Shown here in pieces: positions 18,032 to 27,429 of a stretch of DNA of 64,000 nucleotides (positions are counted from its first letter, which is position 1; every line of letters begins with the position of its first letter). The DNA comes from Pseudofrankia saprophytica (GTDB lineage Bacteria > Actinomycetota > Actinomycetes > Frankiales > Frankiaceae). Made by a program: the position numbers and the translations under genes. Below the pieces are notes generated by a model that worked only from the letters and a program-made list of their open reading frames with translations, did no database searches and had not been told where the DNA came from. Location of the stretch: NCBI RefSeq assembly GCF_000235425.2, contig NZ_KI912266.1, positions 860,273 through 924,272 on the forward strand. Reading direction: 5' to 3'.

Positions 18032-19975
18032 ATCATCAAGATTTTTTCGGAGCCGTTCCACCCACGCGGCAACATCGATGCACGCGCAGCCCGGCGTGCA
18101 CTGGGACGTTCTGCCCTCGGGCCATGGACGGTCTTTCTCCGCGAGACTCTGCAGAACAGCTGGGACGCACGGATCGCGGGCGGCTCGATCTCGTACCACG
18201 TCGATGCCTGGCGGGTGAACGACGAGCAGCGCCGCACCCTCAGCACGGTGGTGTTCAAGGACCTGCCGGACCATGACGACCCCGCGATCGGCGATCGGCT
18301 CCGCACCGACGACCTGTCCGTCCTCGTCGTCACGGACTCGGGCACTCAGGGGCTTCGAGGACCCACCCGCGCGGACGTCGCTGTGGACGGCCCGACCGAT
18401 TTTGTGGACTTCGTACGAAACATCGGCCGCGACGAAACCAAGCACCTCGGCGCTGGCACCTACGGCTTCGGCAAGGGCGTCCTCTACGAGGCCAGCTCCT
18501 GCTCGACGATCGTCCTCTTCACAAGGTCGACGGACGCGGGCAAGCCGGTTAGTCGGTTCATGGCCGTGGCTCTTGGATCCGCATACGCCCGGCCCGAGGA
18601 TGGGCAGCGTTTCACAGGTCGCCACTGGTGGGGCGAACCCGACGCTACGACCGGCGCCGAGCCCGTGCTGGGCCAAGCTGCCGAGGATCTCGCGGCGAAC
18701 CTCGGGATGACCCGCATTCCCCGCGACGGAACGGGCACCGCGCTCATGGTGTTGGCTCCGAAGCGAGATCCTGGTCAGAACCTCCGCGACGTCGTTGCCC
18801 GCATCGCAGCAGCCGCCTCCTGGCACGCCTGGCCGCACGACATGGGCGCACTCACCGGCGGTCCCTCGATCGATTTCGGGTTCGACTGCGACGGCGATCC
18901 GGTCCCGCTCCCGGCCAGGGACAAAGGCGTGCTGCGGCACTACACGAGCGCCTACCGGCTGGCACAGGCGTTCTACAGGGGTGACATCGAGAAGGGCAAG
19001 CACGGCCCGCACACGGTGACAGAGATCCGTTCCGAGCGGCCACCGAGGAGGCTCGGTGTGCTGGTGAACCGCGGCTTCGAGCGGGCACCGAAGTCTCCTT
19101 CCAACTTGCTCGAGGCGCCCCCAGCCGACCTTGAAAACAGCATCGCGCTCATGAGAAACCCACGGTTCGTCGTCAGGTACCTGGAGATCGGGGTTCCGAA
19201 CAGCTCCGCAGGAGCCGCTGGTGTCTTCGTTGTGGACCCCGACCTGAACGACGACTTCGCCCGCTCCGAGCCAGTGACCCACGATGACTGGATCCCCGAC
19301 AACGCACAGGCGACGAAGCACAAGGCCAACCCCGTTCGCGTGGCCCTGCGCAAGCTGCGGGACGAGGCGAAGAAGACGTCGACACCACCGCCCCTTCCAG
19401 GTTCGGAGGGTCTACACGCCGGCGTCGTTGGCATCTCCGAGCTGCTCGGGCGCTTTCTAGGTGACGCCACCGCAGCCGATCCCGGCTTGTCAGCGGCCGT
19501 AGGGCGCGGCGCGCCCGGTGAAGCAGGTGGGAAGATCTCGAGCGGCTCCCAGCATGAGACCGGGGCTCCGGGCAACGGCGCGGCGGCCCGGAGCGGCGGC
19601 TCCTCTGCACGGGTGTCAGTGGTTCTCGACCGGCGCCACCGACTCGTGGCCGGGGATTCGTCGGGGACGGAGGTTGAGTTCGGCTTCCGATTGAGCAGCA
19701 GCAAGAGGTCACGGACGGTCTACGTCACCGCGGTTCCTCGAGTAATCCTCGACGGCAGCCAGGCCGAGCCCGCCGAGAACGCGCCGGCGGGCGCGATGGT
19801 TCCGTCGGTGCTGGGCTGGCGGCCGGCCGGTAACGATCACGCTTTCGTCGCAGGCAGCCGCCTCGTCGTCCGTCCCGATGATTCGGCCGCATGGACCGTA
19901 CGCATCCTCCAGCCGCGTGACACCGCGGTCACGGTCGTCCTAGACCTGGAGATCGCTGAGGATGGGGTCGGATGA
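18032..19975 (+). CDS. GHKL (MutL/Hsp90-like) ATPase with damaged or non-standard start
   Basis: About 647 residues. The ATP-binding N1 motif (RETLQNSWDA, Glu and Asn at 18143-18157), N2 (VVTDSGTQGLRG) and the glycine-rich N3 (LGAGTYGFGKGVLYEAS) identify a GHKL ATPase. N1 lies upstream of the first usable start (GTG 18215), and the frame back to the in-frame stop at 17957 contains no ATG, GTG or TTG. A gggag at 18022-18026 sits 5 nt before an ATC at 18032, so a rare ATC start is possible. Alternatively one base is missing near 18030: the neighbouring frame reads KLSDRELR just before, and this frame continues IIKIFSEPFHPRGN. The C-terminal part (from about residue 430) is Gly/Ser-rich, then a beta-rich tail. 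It is coupled to the next gene by ATGA. Confidence 0.75.
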   Translation: MIKIFSEPFHPRGNIDARAARRALGRSALGPWTVFLRETLQNSWDARIAGGSISYHVDAWRVNDEQRRTLSTVVFKDLPDHDDPAIGDRLRTDDLSVLVVTDSGTQGLRGPTRADVAVDGPTDFVDFVRNIGRDETKHLGAGTYGFGKGVLYEASSCSTIVLFTRSTDAGKPVSRFMAVALGSAYARPEDGQRFTGRHWWGEPDATTGAEPVLGQAAEDLAANLGMTRIPRDGTGTALMVLAPKRDPGQNLRDVVARIAAAASWHAWPHDMGALTGGPSIDFGFDCDGDPVPLPARDKGVLRHYTSAYRLAQAFYRGDIEKGKHGPHTVTEIRSERPPRRLGVLVNRGFERAPKSPSNLLEAPPADLENSIALMRNPRFVVRYLEIGVPNSSAGAAGVFVVDPDLNDDFARSEPVTHDDWIPDNAQATKHKANPVRVALRKLRDEAKKTSTPPPLPGSEGLHAGVVGISELLGRFLGDATAADPGLSAAVGRGAPGEAGGKISSGSQHETGAPGNGAAARSGGSSARVSVVLDRRHRLVAGDSSGTEVEFGFRLSSSKRSRTVYVTAVPRVILDGSQAEPAENAPAGAMVPSVLGWRPAGNDHAFVAGSRLVVRPDDSAAWTVRILQPRDTAVTVVLDLEIAEDGVG

Positions 19976-20871
19976 AGGCGCCGGTTAGCCTTGGTTTCCT
20001 GACGCCGAAGCCAGGCGACATCCGGGGGGCGGACTGGCATCTGACCGCGGTCGGTCATCCCGTGACCGATGATCCGACCCGACTGCCCGAATGGGATTAC
20101 TTCAAGGACGTCAAGGTCCATCGGACGCTGGAAGTGGACCTGCCCAAGGTGCTCGCCGACTGCCGGCTGCCGGCGGATGCACGTCTCGAGGCGACGATCA
20201 GCTGGCACTCGTCCTGGACCAACCTCCGTGGCGCCCTCCCGGGCATTCCGATCAGCAGTCGCGCCACCGAACTGGAGCTGAAGCTGCCCGGCGAGCAGTT
20301 GGGCGGCCGTCTCACTCTCGACACCCATGTACTGCTTCGCCGGCCCGGTGCTTCTCAGCACCCGCTCGCTCCGGCCCGGCCCGGCACGACGCTGTGGACG
20401 GAAAGCACCATCGTTGATCTCGGAAGTGACGCCCAGCGATTCCCGGTCGTCGCCGTCGACTTCGCTCATGCGGGCATCGCCGACGGCCGTGGTGGCGCCT
20501 GGGCGTTGTCCATCGAGGAGACGGACCTGGCTGCTTCCGCGACCGGTGCCGTTCGGCTCTACCTCAACAGCGCCCATCCGCGGATCCGTCAGATCCTCGA
20601 CGCCGTCGAGCCATCCGCTGACGTGGAGCTGAGAGAGATCATCTTCTACGACGCGGCGAGAACCCTGCTCACCTTCGCGGCCAGCCACGATGATCTCGAC
20701 GACGAGGCGGAGCACGACGCCGGGACCCTGGGTGACCTGCTCGTGGGCCTCGTCCGTGTGTGTTTCCAAGACAGAGGAGTCGCGGGGATGCGTGGGTTGC
20801 TCCGCGAGTCTCCGGGCGAGTTCGCGACGGAGCTCCAAGCGTCCCTTCGACTGCTGGAGCGCCCGGCGTGA
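19972..20871 (+). CDS. Unknown cluster protein A
   Basis: 299 residues; I do not recognise a family. It begins SLGFLTPKPGDIRGADWHLT and has many beta-type hydrophobic alternations (LEATISWHSSW, LELKLPGEQL, AVRLYLNSAHPRI), consistent with a mostly beta fold. An acidic stretch ASHDDLDDEAEHD comes near residue 242, and the C-terminus is helical. There is no signal peptide, membrane segment or obvious catalytic motif. It overlaps the GHKL ATPase gene (ATGA at 19972) and the next gene (GTGA at 20868), so all three are likely made together. An adaptor for the GHKL/Z1 ATPases is one possibility, by context only. Confidence 0.8.
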   Translation: MKAPVSLGFLTPKPGDIRGADWHLTAVGHPVTDDPTRLPEWDYFKDVKVHRTLEVDLPKVLADCRLPADARLEATISWHSSWTNLRGALPGIPISSRATELELKLPGEQLGGRLTLDTHVLLRRPGASQHPLAPARPGTTLWTESTIVDLGSDAQRFPVVAVDFAHAGIADGRGGAWALSIEETDLAASATGAVRLYLNSAHPRIRQILDAVEPSADVELREIIFYDAARTLLTFAASHDDLDDEAEHDAGTLGDLLVGLVRVCFQDRGVAGMRGLLRESPGEFATELQASLRLLERPA

Positions 20872-21611
20872 ACCATGTCTTCCCTAGGCTCGATCCCGGT
20901 GCTGCGCGCGTGCTGCTCGTCGAACGCACCGATGTGCCGCCGGACCAGTTGCGTTCCCTCGCCACCGCCGAACACCCGGGTATGGACTGGTACGCGACCG
21001 GGGGCTCGCGGATTTCACCGGACCGACTGATGGTCATCCGCGACAAGGTCTGCGCGCTGGCGGGCGAGTACGGCTGGCCAATGGCGCCGGCCGGCGGCTT
21101 CACCGACTTCGAGCACCGTCTCTACGAGCTCCTGCTCGGCACCTTGGAAATCATGCCGGCGGACGCGGCCGACGAGGGCGTGTGGTCCTTCCTCACGCTC
21201 GTCCTGCTTCCTGACATCGCGTTCTGGCGCTTCCCGAACACCCAGCGCAGCGCGAGCTACGAACGCCTGATCGGCAAGCCGCGCAATGTCTTCCGACGAC
21301 TGTGGTGGCGGGCCTATGTGCTCGGGGCCGATCTCGCCGGCCAGTTGTTGGAGGACGAGGCAGTGGCCATCATGGAGCGCCCGACGCTGGGTGGTTCCCC
21401 GGCGGTCGCCCGCGCCATCGCTCGAACTCACATTGGCCTGGTCAGGGAGAAGGGGTCGCTGCCGAGGACCGCGCTTATGCGAGAAGCAACCAAGCGGCTC
21501 CGCCGGCTCACCACGATCCTGACGCTGCACGCCATGGATGAGGGCGATCTCCACGAAGTGGTGCAGGAGGTCTTCCTCGAGACGGCCTTCGCGCTCGGGC
21601 AGGACGTCTAG
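20868..21611 (+). CDS. Unknown cluster protein B
   Basis: 247 residues, mostly helical: VNHVFPRLDPGAARVLLVER at the start, then FTDFEHRLYELLLGTLEIMP, WSFLTLVLLPDIAFWRFP, RNVFRRLWWRAYVLG, and a C-terminal HAMDEGDLHEVVQEVFLE. Trp and Arg are frequent. The size and layout recall DUF6339-type proteins, but I cannot confirm this without a profile search. GTG 20868 overlaps the stop of protein A, which fixes the start. The gene ends 23 bp from the stop of the convergent RelE/SF1 helicase gene. Function unknown; its conserved place beside a Z1 gene suggests a structural part of the system. Confidence 0.78.
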   Translation: MNHVFPRLDPGAARVLLVERTDVPPDQLRSLATAEHPGMDWYATGGSRISPDRLMVIRDKVCALAGEYGWPMAPAGGFTDFEHRLYELLLGTLEIMPADAADEGVWSFLTLVLLPDIAFWRFPNTQRSASYERLIGKPRNVFRRLWWRAYVLGADLAGQLLEDEAVAIMERPTLGGSPAVARAIARTHIGLVREKGSLPRTALMREATKRLRRLTTILTLHAMDEGDLHEVVQEVFLETAFALGQDV

Positions 21612-21634
21612 GGGTGCTGACCTCATTGGTGGCG

Positions 21635-23758
21635 TCAGTTGCCAGGCATCTGTAGAAAGGGACTCGGCGCACCTGACCAGGAGACCGAAAGAAACTCGCG
21701 GGCCCGGGTGCAGGCTACGTAGAGGAGGCACAACTCACGCAGGGTGTCTTGGGCGTGAGCGGCCGGGTCGTCGGCCTTCGGCGTGACCGCGTATGGAAGC
21801 GGAATCGAGCGAGCCGAGGCGTCGACGACGGCCATCGCACGGTACTCCAGGCCTTTCATGCGATGCATCGTGCCGATCTCGACGCCGCCACGCTGTTTGC
21901 GGTCGAGCGGGCTGCACGTGATCCCGGCCGCCTGCAGCGCCTCTGCTGCCGCGTCGGCCCCCTTACGAGTGCGGGCCGCGATGCCGATCGCGGCTTCGGC
22001 GACTCCCCCGTCGAGCCAGCCTCGGACCGTCACCACGAGTCCGTCCTGTTCGGCGGCCGACGTCGGGTAGCCACGAGTCGTTGGCGGCTGCGTGCCGCGG
22101 AACGCGGAACGATAGCCGTCCAGACTGTCCGTGCCGGCGTCGAGGTCGTCCACCGTCTGGCCGCCTAGCAGGGCAATCGCCCAGGTGAGAATCTCCTCGC
22201 TGGTGCGGTAGTTGAGACGCAGACGGTACGACCGCCCACGCACGTTGATCCCCATGGTCGTCAGGGCCACACGATGGTCATAGATCCGCTGGTGCGCATC
22301 GCCGACGATGAAGAGGTCGTCGGGCCCGTCGGACACCACAGCGCGTAGCAGTCGCCACTGTACGGGGTGCAGGTCCTGCGCCTCGTCAACGACGACATGT
22401 GGGAACAGATCGCCGACCGACATGGCACGGGCATATTTCGCCGCGTCGTCTGCGAGCTGGTAAAAGGTTCTCGCACCCGACTCGTGCATCAGACCTAGGA
22501 ACCGCTCGACCGCCGTCCAGAGCTGGACACGCTGGGGCCTGGTCAGTGGCTGTGCCCTTCCGGTCCTGGAGACGGACAGGTAGTCCGCCAATGTCCTGGC
22601 CCCCTTAGCGAGGATGACGTTCTCCCACTCCTGGCGGAGCACAGTCGGTTTGAATGGCACGCCGGTCGCGGCCGCCGCGGCGGACCACATCTTCGCCAAG
22701 AGCTCGTCGTCGACGATCACCTTTGGGGTGGCACCCTCGGCCTCGGAGACGATGCGATGCGCGAGCGCGTCGACCGTAGTCACCTCGATCGAGGAACTGG
22801 AATCGATGCCGGACACCGAGTCGAGCGACCTCAGGCTCGCCCGAAGGTCATCGGCGAGTGTGCGCACGAAAGTCGTGAGCAGAACCGGCCGCCTCGACTT
22901 GGGCGGGAGCCTCCGCGCGAGATGATGTGCGCGATGAAGCGCGACGACCGTCTTTCCGGTACCGGCACCGCCGGTGACCCGGACCGGGCCCGCATGCCTC
23001 TCGCGGTAGGCGATCCGACGCTGCGACGGGTGCAGAAAGATCCGCCAGAGCTCCAGTGGGTGGTCCAGTGCCTCCTGTAGTTCTCTGGCGCCCTTCGGAA
23101 CGAACACGGTCGGTGAGCCGAGGGCTCCGGTCGTTGATGCATCCGGAAGCGGCATGCCACTGGTGGCACCGGTCCGGATGCCGAGTTCAGTCCGAACCTC
23201 GCGCAGGGTGAAACCAGCGGCGAGCATCTCCATCGCCTGGTGCTGACTCGCCGGCATTGCCTGGGCAAGCAGGTCGAGGTCGGCGTCGGACCGGACCCGG
23301 CGCACGACCGGGAGGTAACTGGCCTCGATGCCAAGTTCCAGGAGAACGACGTTGTCGTACGCGTCGAACATGCCAGGCGACGGGTGCGCCTCCGCACCGG
23401 GAAGCGCTGCCGCTGCTGCCCGCATCGCGGAGACATCCACGATCTCCACGTCCTGCGTCGCGGAGTTGATCGCGAAGGTGTGGTTCTCCAGCCAGGCGTA
23501 CGCCTTGTCGTGCTCGAGTATGTCGAACAGGATGTAGTGGTCACCTTCCGTAGGTGCCATCACGACGCCCCGCCAGAACTTGGTGACCCGGATCGTCCGT
23601 CCGCGATCATCTGCGATCGCATGGGGTTTCTCGAGATGGAGCCCGGCGATCGTGCTCTCCTGGAACTTCCCGAGGAGCTCCGGAATCCGCTTTTGGACTT
23701 CCTTCGGAAGATCCGGAAGCCGCTTGAAGAAGCTCTGCGCGAAGCCTAGCGACGCCAT
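21635..23758 (-). CDS. SF1 (UvrD/Rep-type) helicase with RelE/ParE-like N-terminal domain
   Basis: 707 residues, encoded against the direction of its neighbours. The first 105 residues look like a RelE/ParE-type domain: FFKRLPDLPKEVQKRIPELL, IRVTKFWRGVV, the HDKAYAWLENH motif and a final NSATQDVEIVD strand. From about 260 it is an SF1A helicase: Walker A VTGGAGTGKTVVALH, Walker B VVVDEAQDLHPVQW, FIVGDAHQRIYDHR, LRLNYRTSEEIL, GTMHRMKGLEYRAMAVVD and LLYVACTRAREFL. All ATPase motifs look intact. ATG 23758 is chosen because the RelE-like fold begins there; the open frame further upstream to 24067 lacks coding character. It is convergent with protein B and divergent from the DrmA-like gene. The product may unwind or translocate on DNA, with a toxin-like module attached. 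Confidence 0.85.
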   Translation of the reverse strand: MASLGFAQSFFKRLPDLPKEVQKRIPELLGKFQESTIAGLHLEKPHAIADDRGRTIRVTKFWRGVVMAPTEGDHYILFDILEHDKAYAWLENHTFAINSATQDVEIVDVSAMRAAAAALPGAEAHPSPGMFDAYDNVVLLELGIEASYLPVVRRVRSDADLDLLAQAMPASQHQAMEMLAAGFTLREVRTELGIRTGATSGMPLPDASTTGALGSPTVFVPKGARELQEALDHPLELWRIFLHPSQRRIAYRERHAGPVRVTGGAGTGKTVVALHRAHHLARRLPPKSRRPVLLTTFVRTLADDLRASLRSLDSVSGIDSSSSIEVTTVDALAHRIVSEAEGATPKVIVDDELLAKMWSAAAAATGVPFKPTVLRQEWENVILAKGARTLADYLSVSRTGRAQPLTRPQRVQLWTAVERFLGLMHESGARTFYQLADDAAKYARAMSVGDLFPHVVVDEAQDLHPVQWRLLRAVVSDGPDDLFIVGDAHQRIYDHRVALTTMGINVRGRSYRLRLNYRTSEEILTWAIALLGGQTVDDLDAGTDSLDGYRSAFRGTQPPTTRGYPTSAAEQDGLVVTVRGWLDGGVAEAAIGIAARTRKGADAAAEALQAAGITCSPLDRKQRGGVEIGTMHRMKGLEYRAMAVVDASARSIPLPYAVTPKADDPAAHAQDTLRELCLLYVACTRAREFLSVSWSGAPSPFLQMPGN

Positions 23759-23888
23759 GGACACCCCGAGCGTTCGATCCGACACACCAGGTGGGTGCGG
23801 AACGCCTGGCTGACAGGCTGCCCGAACCCCGGGAACAGCCGTGTACGCGCCGATCCCGCGACGCAGCACATAGTAGTCTCGCGTCACA

Positions 23889-23934
23889 GGATGACGTCCC
23901 TTCGGCGGTTCCTGCGCGCAAGCTGACGTCATCC
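23889..23934. promoter_or_regulatory. Inverted repeat in divergent promoter region
   Basis: A perfect 10-bp inverted repeat (ggatgacgtc at 23889-23898 and gacgtcatcc at 23925-23934) lies in the 407-bp gap between the divergent RelE/SF1 helicase and DrmA-like genes. It could be a two-site operator controlling both arms of the cluster, or a hairpin. No other gene is present in 23759-24165. Confidence 0.45.
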
Positions 23935-24165
23935 TCCGCATCCCTGGGACAGCACAACGCACACCCGGCGGCTCACGATCGCCGTGCAGCTGCAGTCTGC
24001 GACGAAATCTATCCATACGAGTAGCAACAGCGAACGGAGGGACATGTTCGGCTCGACGGACCATCAACAGTCGCGACGGCGCCTCCGCGTCAGGCCAGCC
24101 TTGCTCTCCGTAACGTAGCCGCGCCCAAAGACGCGCGGCGTGGACGACCGATACAGATCATCCCG

Positions 24166-27100
24166 ATGGCGATCATCAGACATGAAACGGGGGCGTCGGT
24201 GACTTCCAGCGTGGACGACCGACGGAAGATCATCGAATACTTGGAGCGTCAGCTTGTAGGGCCCGTCAACGGCCGCGACGAGGTGCTCCAAGAGGCGCCT
24301 GACCGGCGGTACCTGACCGGTCTGCTGTACCCGCGGACCGAGGTGACCTCGTACCAGTCCACGCAAGCCACCGAAGCCGCGGAGCAGGATGGCGAGATCC
24401 TCGACGAGGTCCCCGGTCAGGTGGGCAACCAGGCTGACGAGGCCGACGAAGATCCCCTGACGCTGGCCGGCCAGAACAAGCCGAGCTCGGTCGGCCTTAG
24501 CTTTGTCACCAGCGAGTGCTCCCCGATCGTGGTCGAGGTCGAGGCCGCGTGGTACCTGTCCGCTGGCCATGGTCGGGACGTCCGGCAGGAATGGCGAAGG
24601 ACACCCATCTCACTCGTCGGCGACGACGCCGTGCGCATCGAGCCTCCCGACGACGCCGGGCGGCCGCGACTCACGGATCGCAGACTGATCCTCGATGGCC
24701 GCGCGAGCGTCGAGGTGGTGTGGCGGCGGCACGGACCTACCGGCGCCATCGTCACTGTCTCGTTGGTGAACCAGATCCGAGCCGAGACGCACGCCGAGAT
24801 CACGGCCGGCTGTCTACTCCAGGTCACCATGCGCGCTCGTCCTGCGCAAGGAACGATCGAGCGTTACCCCAGCACTCCGCATCTCTATGGCGATGACGAG
24901 ACTGAGGAACTCGAACTCCTCTACCGGAACGTACCGACCTACGCGATCGGACACGGCGCAGCTGCGGCCTGGACCGGCAATGGTCGGGAGACCCCGGCGT
25001 GGGTCCACACGGCATTCCTTCCCAGGCAGGTGGTGCCCGGGATCTCCTTCGAGGTTGCCGGTCATGAGAAGGTCCTCGACCTCGCCCGGCTCGCCGAGTT
25101 CGACACCACGGGCTGGCCGGAGCTGGTCCGCGGTCTGGACGAGTTCGTAGACAGCTACGAGACCTGGGGGGACGGCCTACAGGTCCGGGCCGACGGCGAC
25201 GTCCCGCCCAAGCTTCGGGCAGCCGCGGCCCGCGTCATAGCGGACGTCGACGCAGCGCGAACCCGGATGCGCGCCGGCGTCCGGCTACTCGAGGCAGATC
25301 CGGTGGTCCGCCGGGCGTTCGCGCTCACCAACCGGGCGATGCTCAGGCAGATGGTCCACAGCGGACCGAGTCTCGCCGGTCAACCCCATGACCCCACCAG
25401 CGCCCCCGAGGTGAACCCGGACTACCCGGCAGACACGTATCGCTGGCGGCCGTTCCAGCTGGGCTTCCTCCTCCTGACCCTGGAGGGCGCTACCACCGAA
25501 GACTCGAACGACCGGGACCTCGTCGACCTGATCTGGTTCCCGACCGGTGGTGGCAAGACCGAGGCCTACCTCGGACTGACCGCATTCATCATCCTGCTAC
25601 GCAGGCTGCGTGGTGGAGACACAGCGGCCGGCACGACAGTGATCACCCGCTATACCCTTCGGCTTCTCACCGCCCAGCAGTTCCAGCGGGCGGCAACGCT
25701 GATCTGCTCCTGTGAGCTTCTCCGTAGGGACAACGAAGCCGAGCTGGGTTCGGAGCCGATCTCGATCGGGCTCTGGGTCGGTGGCAACAACAGCCCGAAC
25801 ACGTACGTGGAGGCCAGGAAGCTGCTGCAACGGCTGCGTGAATCCGAACCGGCGACCGAGAGCTTCCAGATCGAGACCTGCCCGTGGTGCGGCACACGGA
25901 TCACGCCCGACGAGAAGTCCGAGACCCCGATATGGGCGATCAGGTCGACCAACAACACGTTCGAGGTCTACTGCCCGAACCACCGCTGCCCGTTCCATGA
26001 GCGTCTGCCGCTCTCGTCCGTCGACGAAGATCTTTACGAGCATCCGCCGACGTTCCTGGTCGGCACCGTGGACAAGTTCGCACGGACCGTGTGGGACCCG
26101 CGCTCGGGCGTCTTCTTCGGATCGGGTTCCCAACCGGGACCCTCGCTGATCATCCAGGACGAGTTCCACCTCATATCCGGCCCACTGGGCACGGTCGTCG
26201 GGATCTACGAGGCCGCCTTCGACGTGCTGCTCAAGCACAACAAGACCCGACCGAAGTTCGTCGCCTCGACGGCCACGATCCGGCGGGCGGAGGAACAGAC
26301 GAGAGGTGTGTTCGGCCGCGAGGTCGCACTGTTCCCACCCGCGGGCCTCGAAGCTGACGACTCCTACTTCGTCCGTACCGATCATGACGCTCCCGGACGG
26401 CTCTACACCGGCGTCATGCCACAGGGCCACACACCGCTAACGGCGCTGGTGCACCTAGCGGCGGCGCTGTTGCAGGCACCGGTCGACCTGGATCTCACGG
26501 CGGCCGGTCAGGACGCCTATCGGACACTCGTCGCCTACCACAACAGCCTCCGCGAGCTCGGCAAGACGATCACTCTCGCGCACGACGACATTCCGGCCCG
26601 CGTGAAGGTGATCGCCAGGGACGCCGAGAACCTCAGAAAGCTGACCGACGACGATGTCGTCGAGCTGACGAGCAACGTCGCCTCCCACAAGATCCCAGAG
26701 GTGTTGGAGCGGCTGGGCAGGGCTCACGACCAGGAGCGATCGGTATCCCTCGCGGCCAGTACCAACATGCTGTCTGTGGGTGTCGATGTCGGACGGCTCG
26801 CGCTGATGGTCGTGGTCGGCCAGCCCAAGACGACTGCCGAGTACATCCAAGCAAGCAGCCGAGTAGGCCGAAGTAAGAACCGCCCAGGCCTCGTCGTCAC
26901 CCTGTACTCACCGTCCAAGCCCCGAGACCGGTCACATTACGAGGCATTCACCTCTGACCACGCGAAGTTGTACCGATCGGTCGAGCCGACCTCCGTAACC
27001 CCGTTCTCGCTGCCGGCCCGCAATCGAGCACTGCATGCAGACCTGGTAATCCTGGCCCGCCACGCCTGCGGTTGGAGCGGGGAGAAGGACGCTGCCCAGT

Positions 27101-27429
27101 TCGACCAGGACGACCCGACGATGACGACGCTTCTGGACATGTTCATGGCGCGGGCGTCCGACACCGTCCCGAGGGGGGTGGAGCACAGGGAGACGCGGGA
27201 GCGCGAGGCACAGGAAATTGAAAAGGACCTGTGGCAACTCGCCGCCGAGTGGCGGGAGAAGGCCCTCCAAGCGGGCAGCGACGAGTTCGGGCTTACCTAT
27301 CGGGCGGTCAAGCACCGGCCTGGACTCCTCCGTCGGCATGACGAGGCGGGCGATGGCTGGGCGACGCTGGACTCCATGCGCAACGTGGACGTCACGGTAG
27401 CGATCAAGGTCAGAGGGGCGAACAAGTGA
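24166..27429 (+). CDS. DrmA-like helicase (DISARM family)
   Basis: 1087-residue SF2 helicase. The N-terminus (EYLERQLVGPVNGRDEVL, then YLTGLLYPRTEV) and the core match DrmA of DISARM systems. Walker A is WFPTGGGKTEAYLGL (about 456-470), the DEAH-type box is SLIIQDEFHLISGP (about 660), then ASTATIRRAE (about 700), and a motif V/VI block TNMLSVGVDVGRLALM with YIQASSRVGRS (about 865-905). A zinc-ribbon-like insert CPWCGTRIT and CPNHRCPFHE lies at about 570-610. In DISARM, DrmA works with DrmB against incoming phage DNA. It leads a tightly overlapped operon (GTGA with the next gene). No DrmC phospholipase-D gene is present. Confidence 0.9.
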   Translation: MAIIRHETGASVTSSVDDRRKIIEYLERQLVGPVNGRDEVLQEAPDRRYLTGLLYPRTEVTSYQSTQATEAAEQDGEILDEVPGQVGNQADEADEDPLTLAGQNKPSSVGLSFVTSECSPIVVEVEAAWYLSAGHGRDVRQEWRRTPISLVGDDAVRIEPPDDAGRPRLTDRRLILDGRASVEVVWRRHGPTGAIVTVSLVNQIRAETHAEITAGCLLQVTMRARPAQGTIERYPSTPHLYGDDETEELELLYRNVPTYAIGHGAAAAWTGNGRETPAWVHTAFLPRQVVPGISFEVAGHEKVLDLARLAEFDTTGWPELVRGLDEFVDSYETWGDGLQVRADGDVPPKLRAAAARVIADVDAARTRMRAGVRLLEADPVVRRAFALTNRAMLRQMVHSGPSLAGQPHDPTSAPEVNPDYPADTYRWRPFQLGFLLLTLEGATTEDSNDRDLVDLIWFPTGGGKTEAYLGLTAFIILLRRLRGGDTAAGTTVITRYTLRLLTAQQFQRAATLICSCELLRRDNEAELGSEPISIGLWVGGNNSPNTYVEARKLLQRLRESEPATESFQIETCPWCGTRITPDEKSETPIWAIRSTNNTFEVYCPNHRCPFHERLPLSSVDEDLYEHPPTFLVGTVDKFARTVWDPRSGVFFGSGSQPGPSLIIQDEFHLISGPLGTVVGIYEAAFDVLLKHNKTRPKFVASTATIRRAEEQTRGVFGREVALFPPAGLEADDSYFVRTDHDAPGRLYTGVMPQGHTPLTALVHLAAALLQAPVDLDLTAAGQDAYRTLVAYHNSLRELGKTITLAHDDIPARVKVIARDAENLRKLTDDDVVELTSNVASHKIPEVLERLGRAHDQERSVSLAASTNMLSVGVDVGRLALMVVVGQPKTTAEYIQASSRVGRSKNRPGLVVTLYSPSKPRDRSHYEAFTSDHAKLYRSVEPTSVTPFSLPARNRALHADLVILARHACGWSGEKDAAQFDQDDPTMTTLLDMFMARASDTVPRGVEHRETREREAQEIEKDLWQLAAEWREKALQAGSDEFGLTYRAVKHRPGLLRRHDEAGDGWATLDSMRNVDVTVAIKVRGANK

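Noticed and set aside
18041-18049. T-run in the GHKL ATPase gene as a programmed frameshift site
   Set aside because: The frame continues unchanged through the T-run to the N1 motif; the likely frame problem lies about 10 bp before it and no slippery heptamer with a stem is seen.
14989-19321. Long minus-strand frames opposite the Z1 and GHKL genes (537, 449 and 491 residues)
   Set aside because: The plus strand has the conserved ATPase motifs; the minus frames show none.
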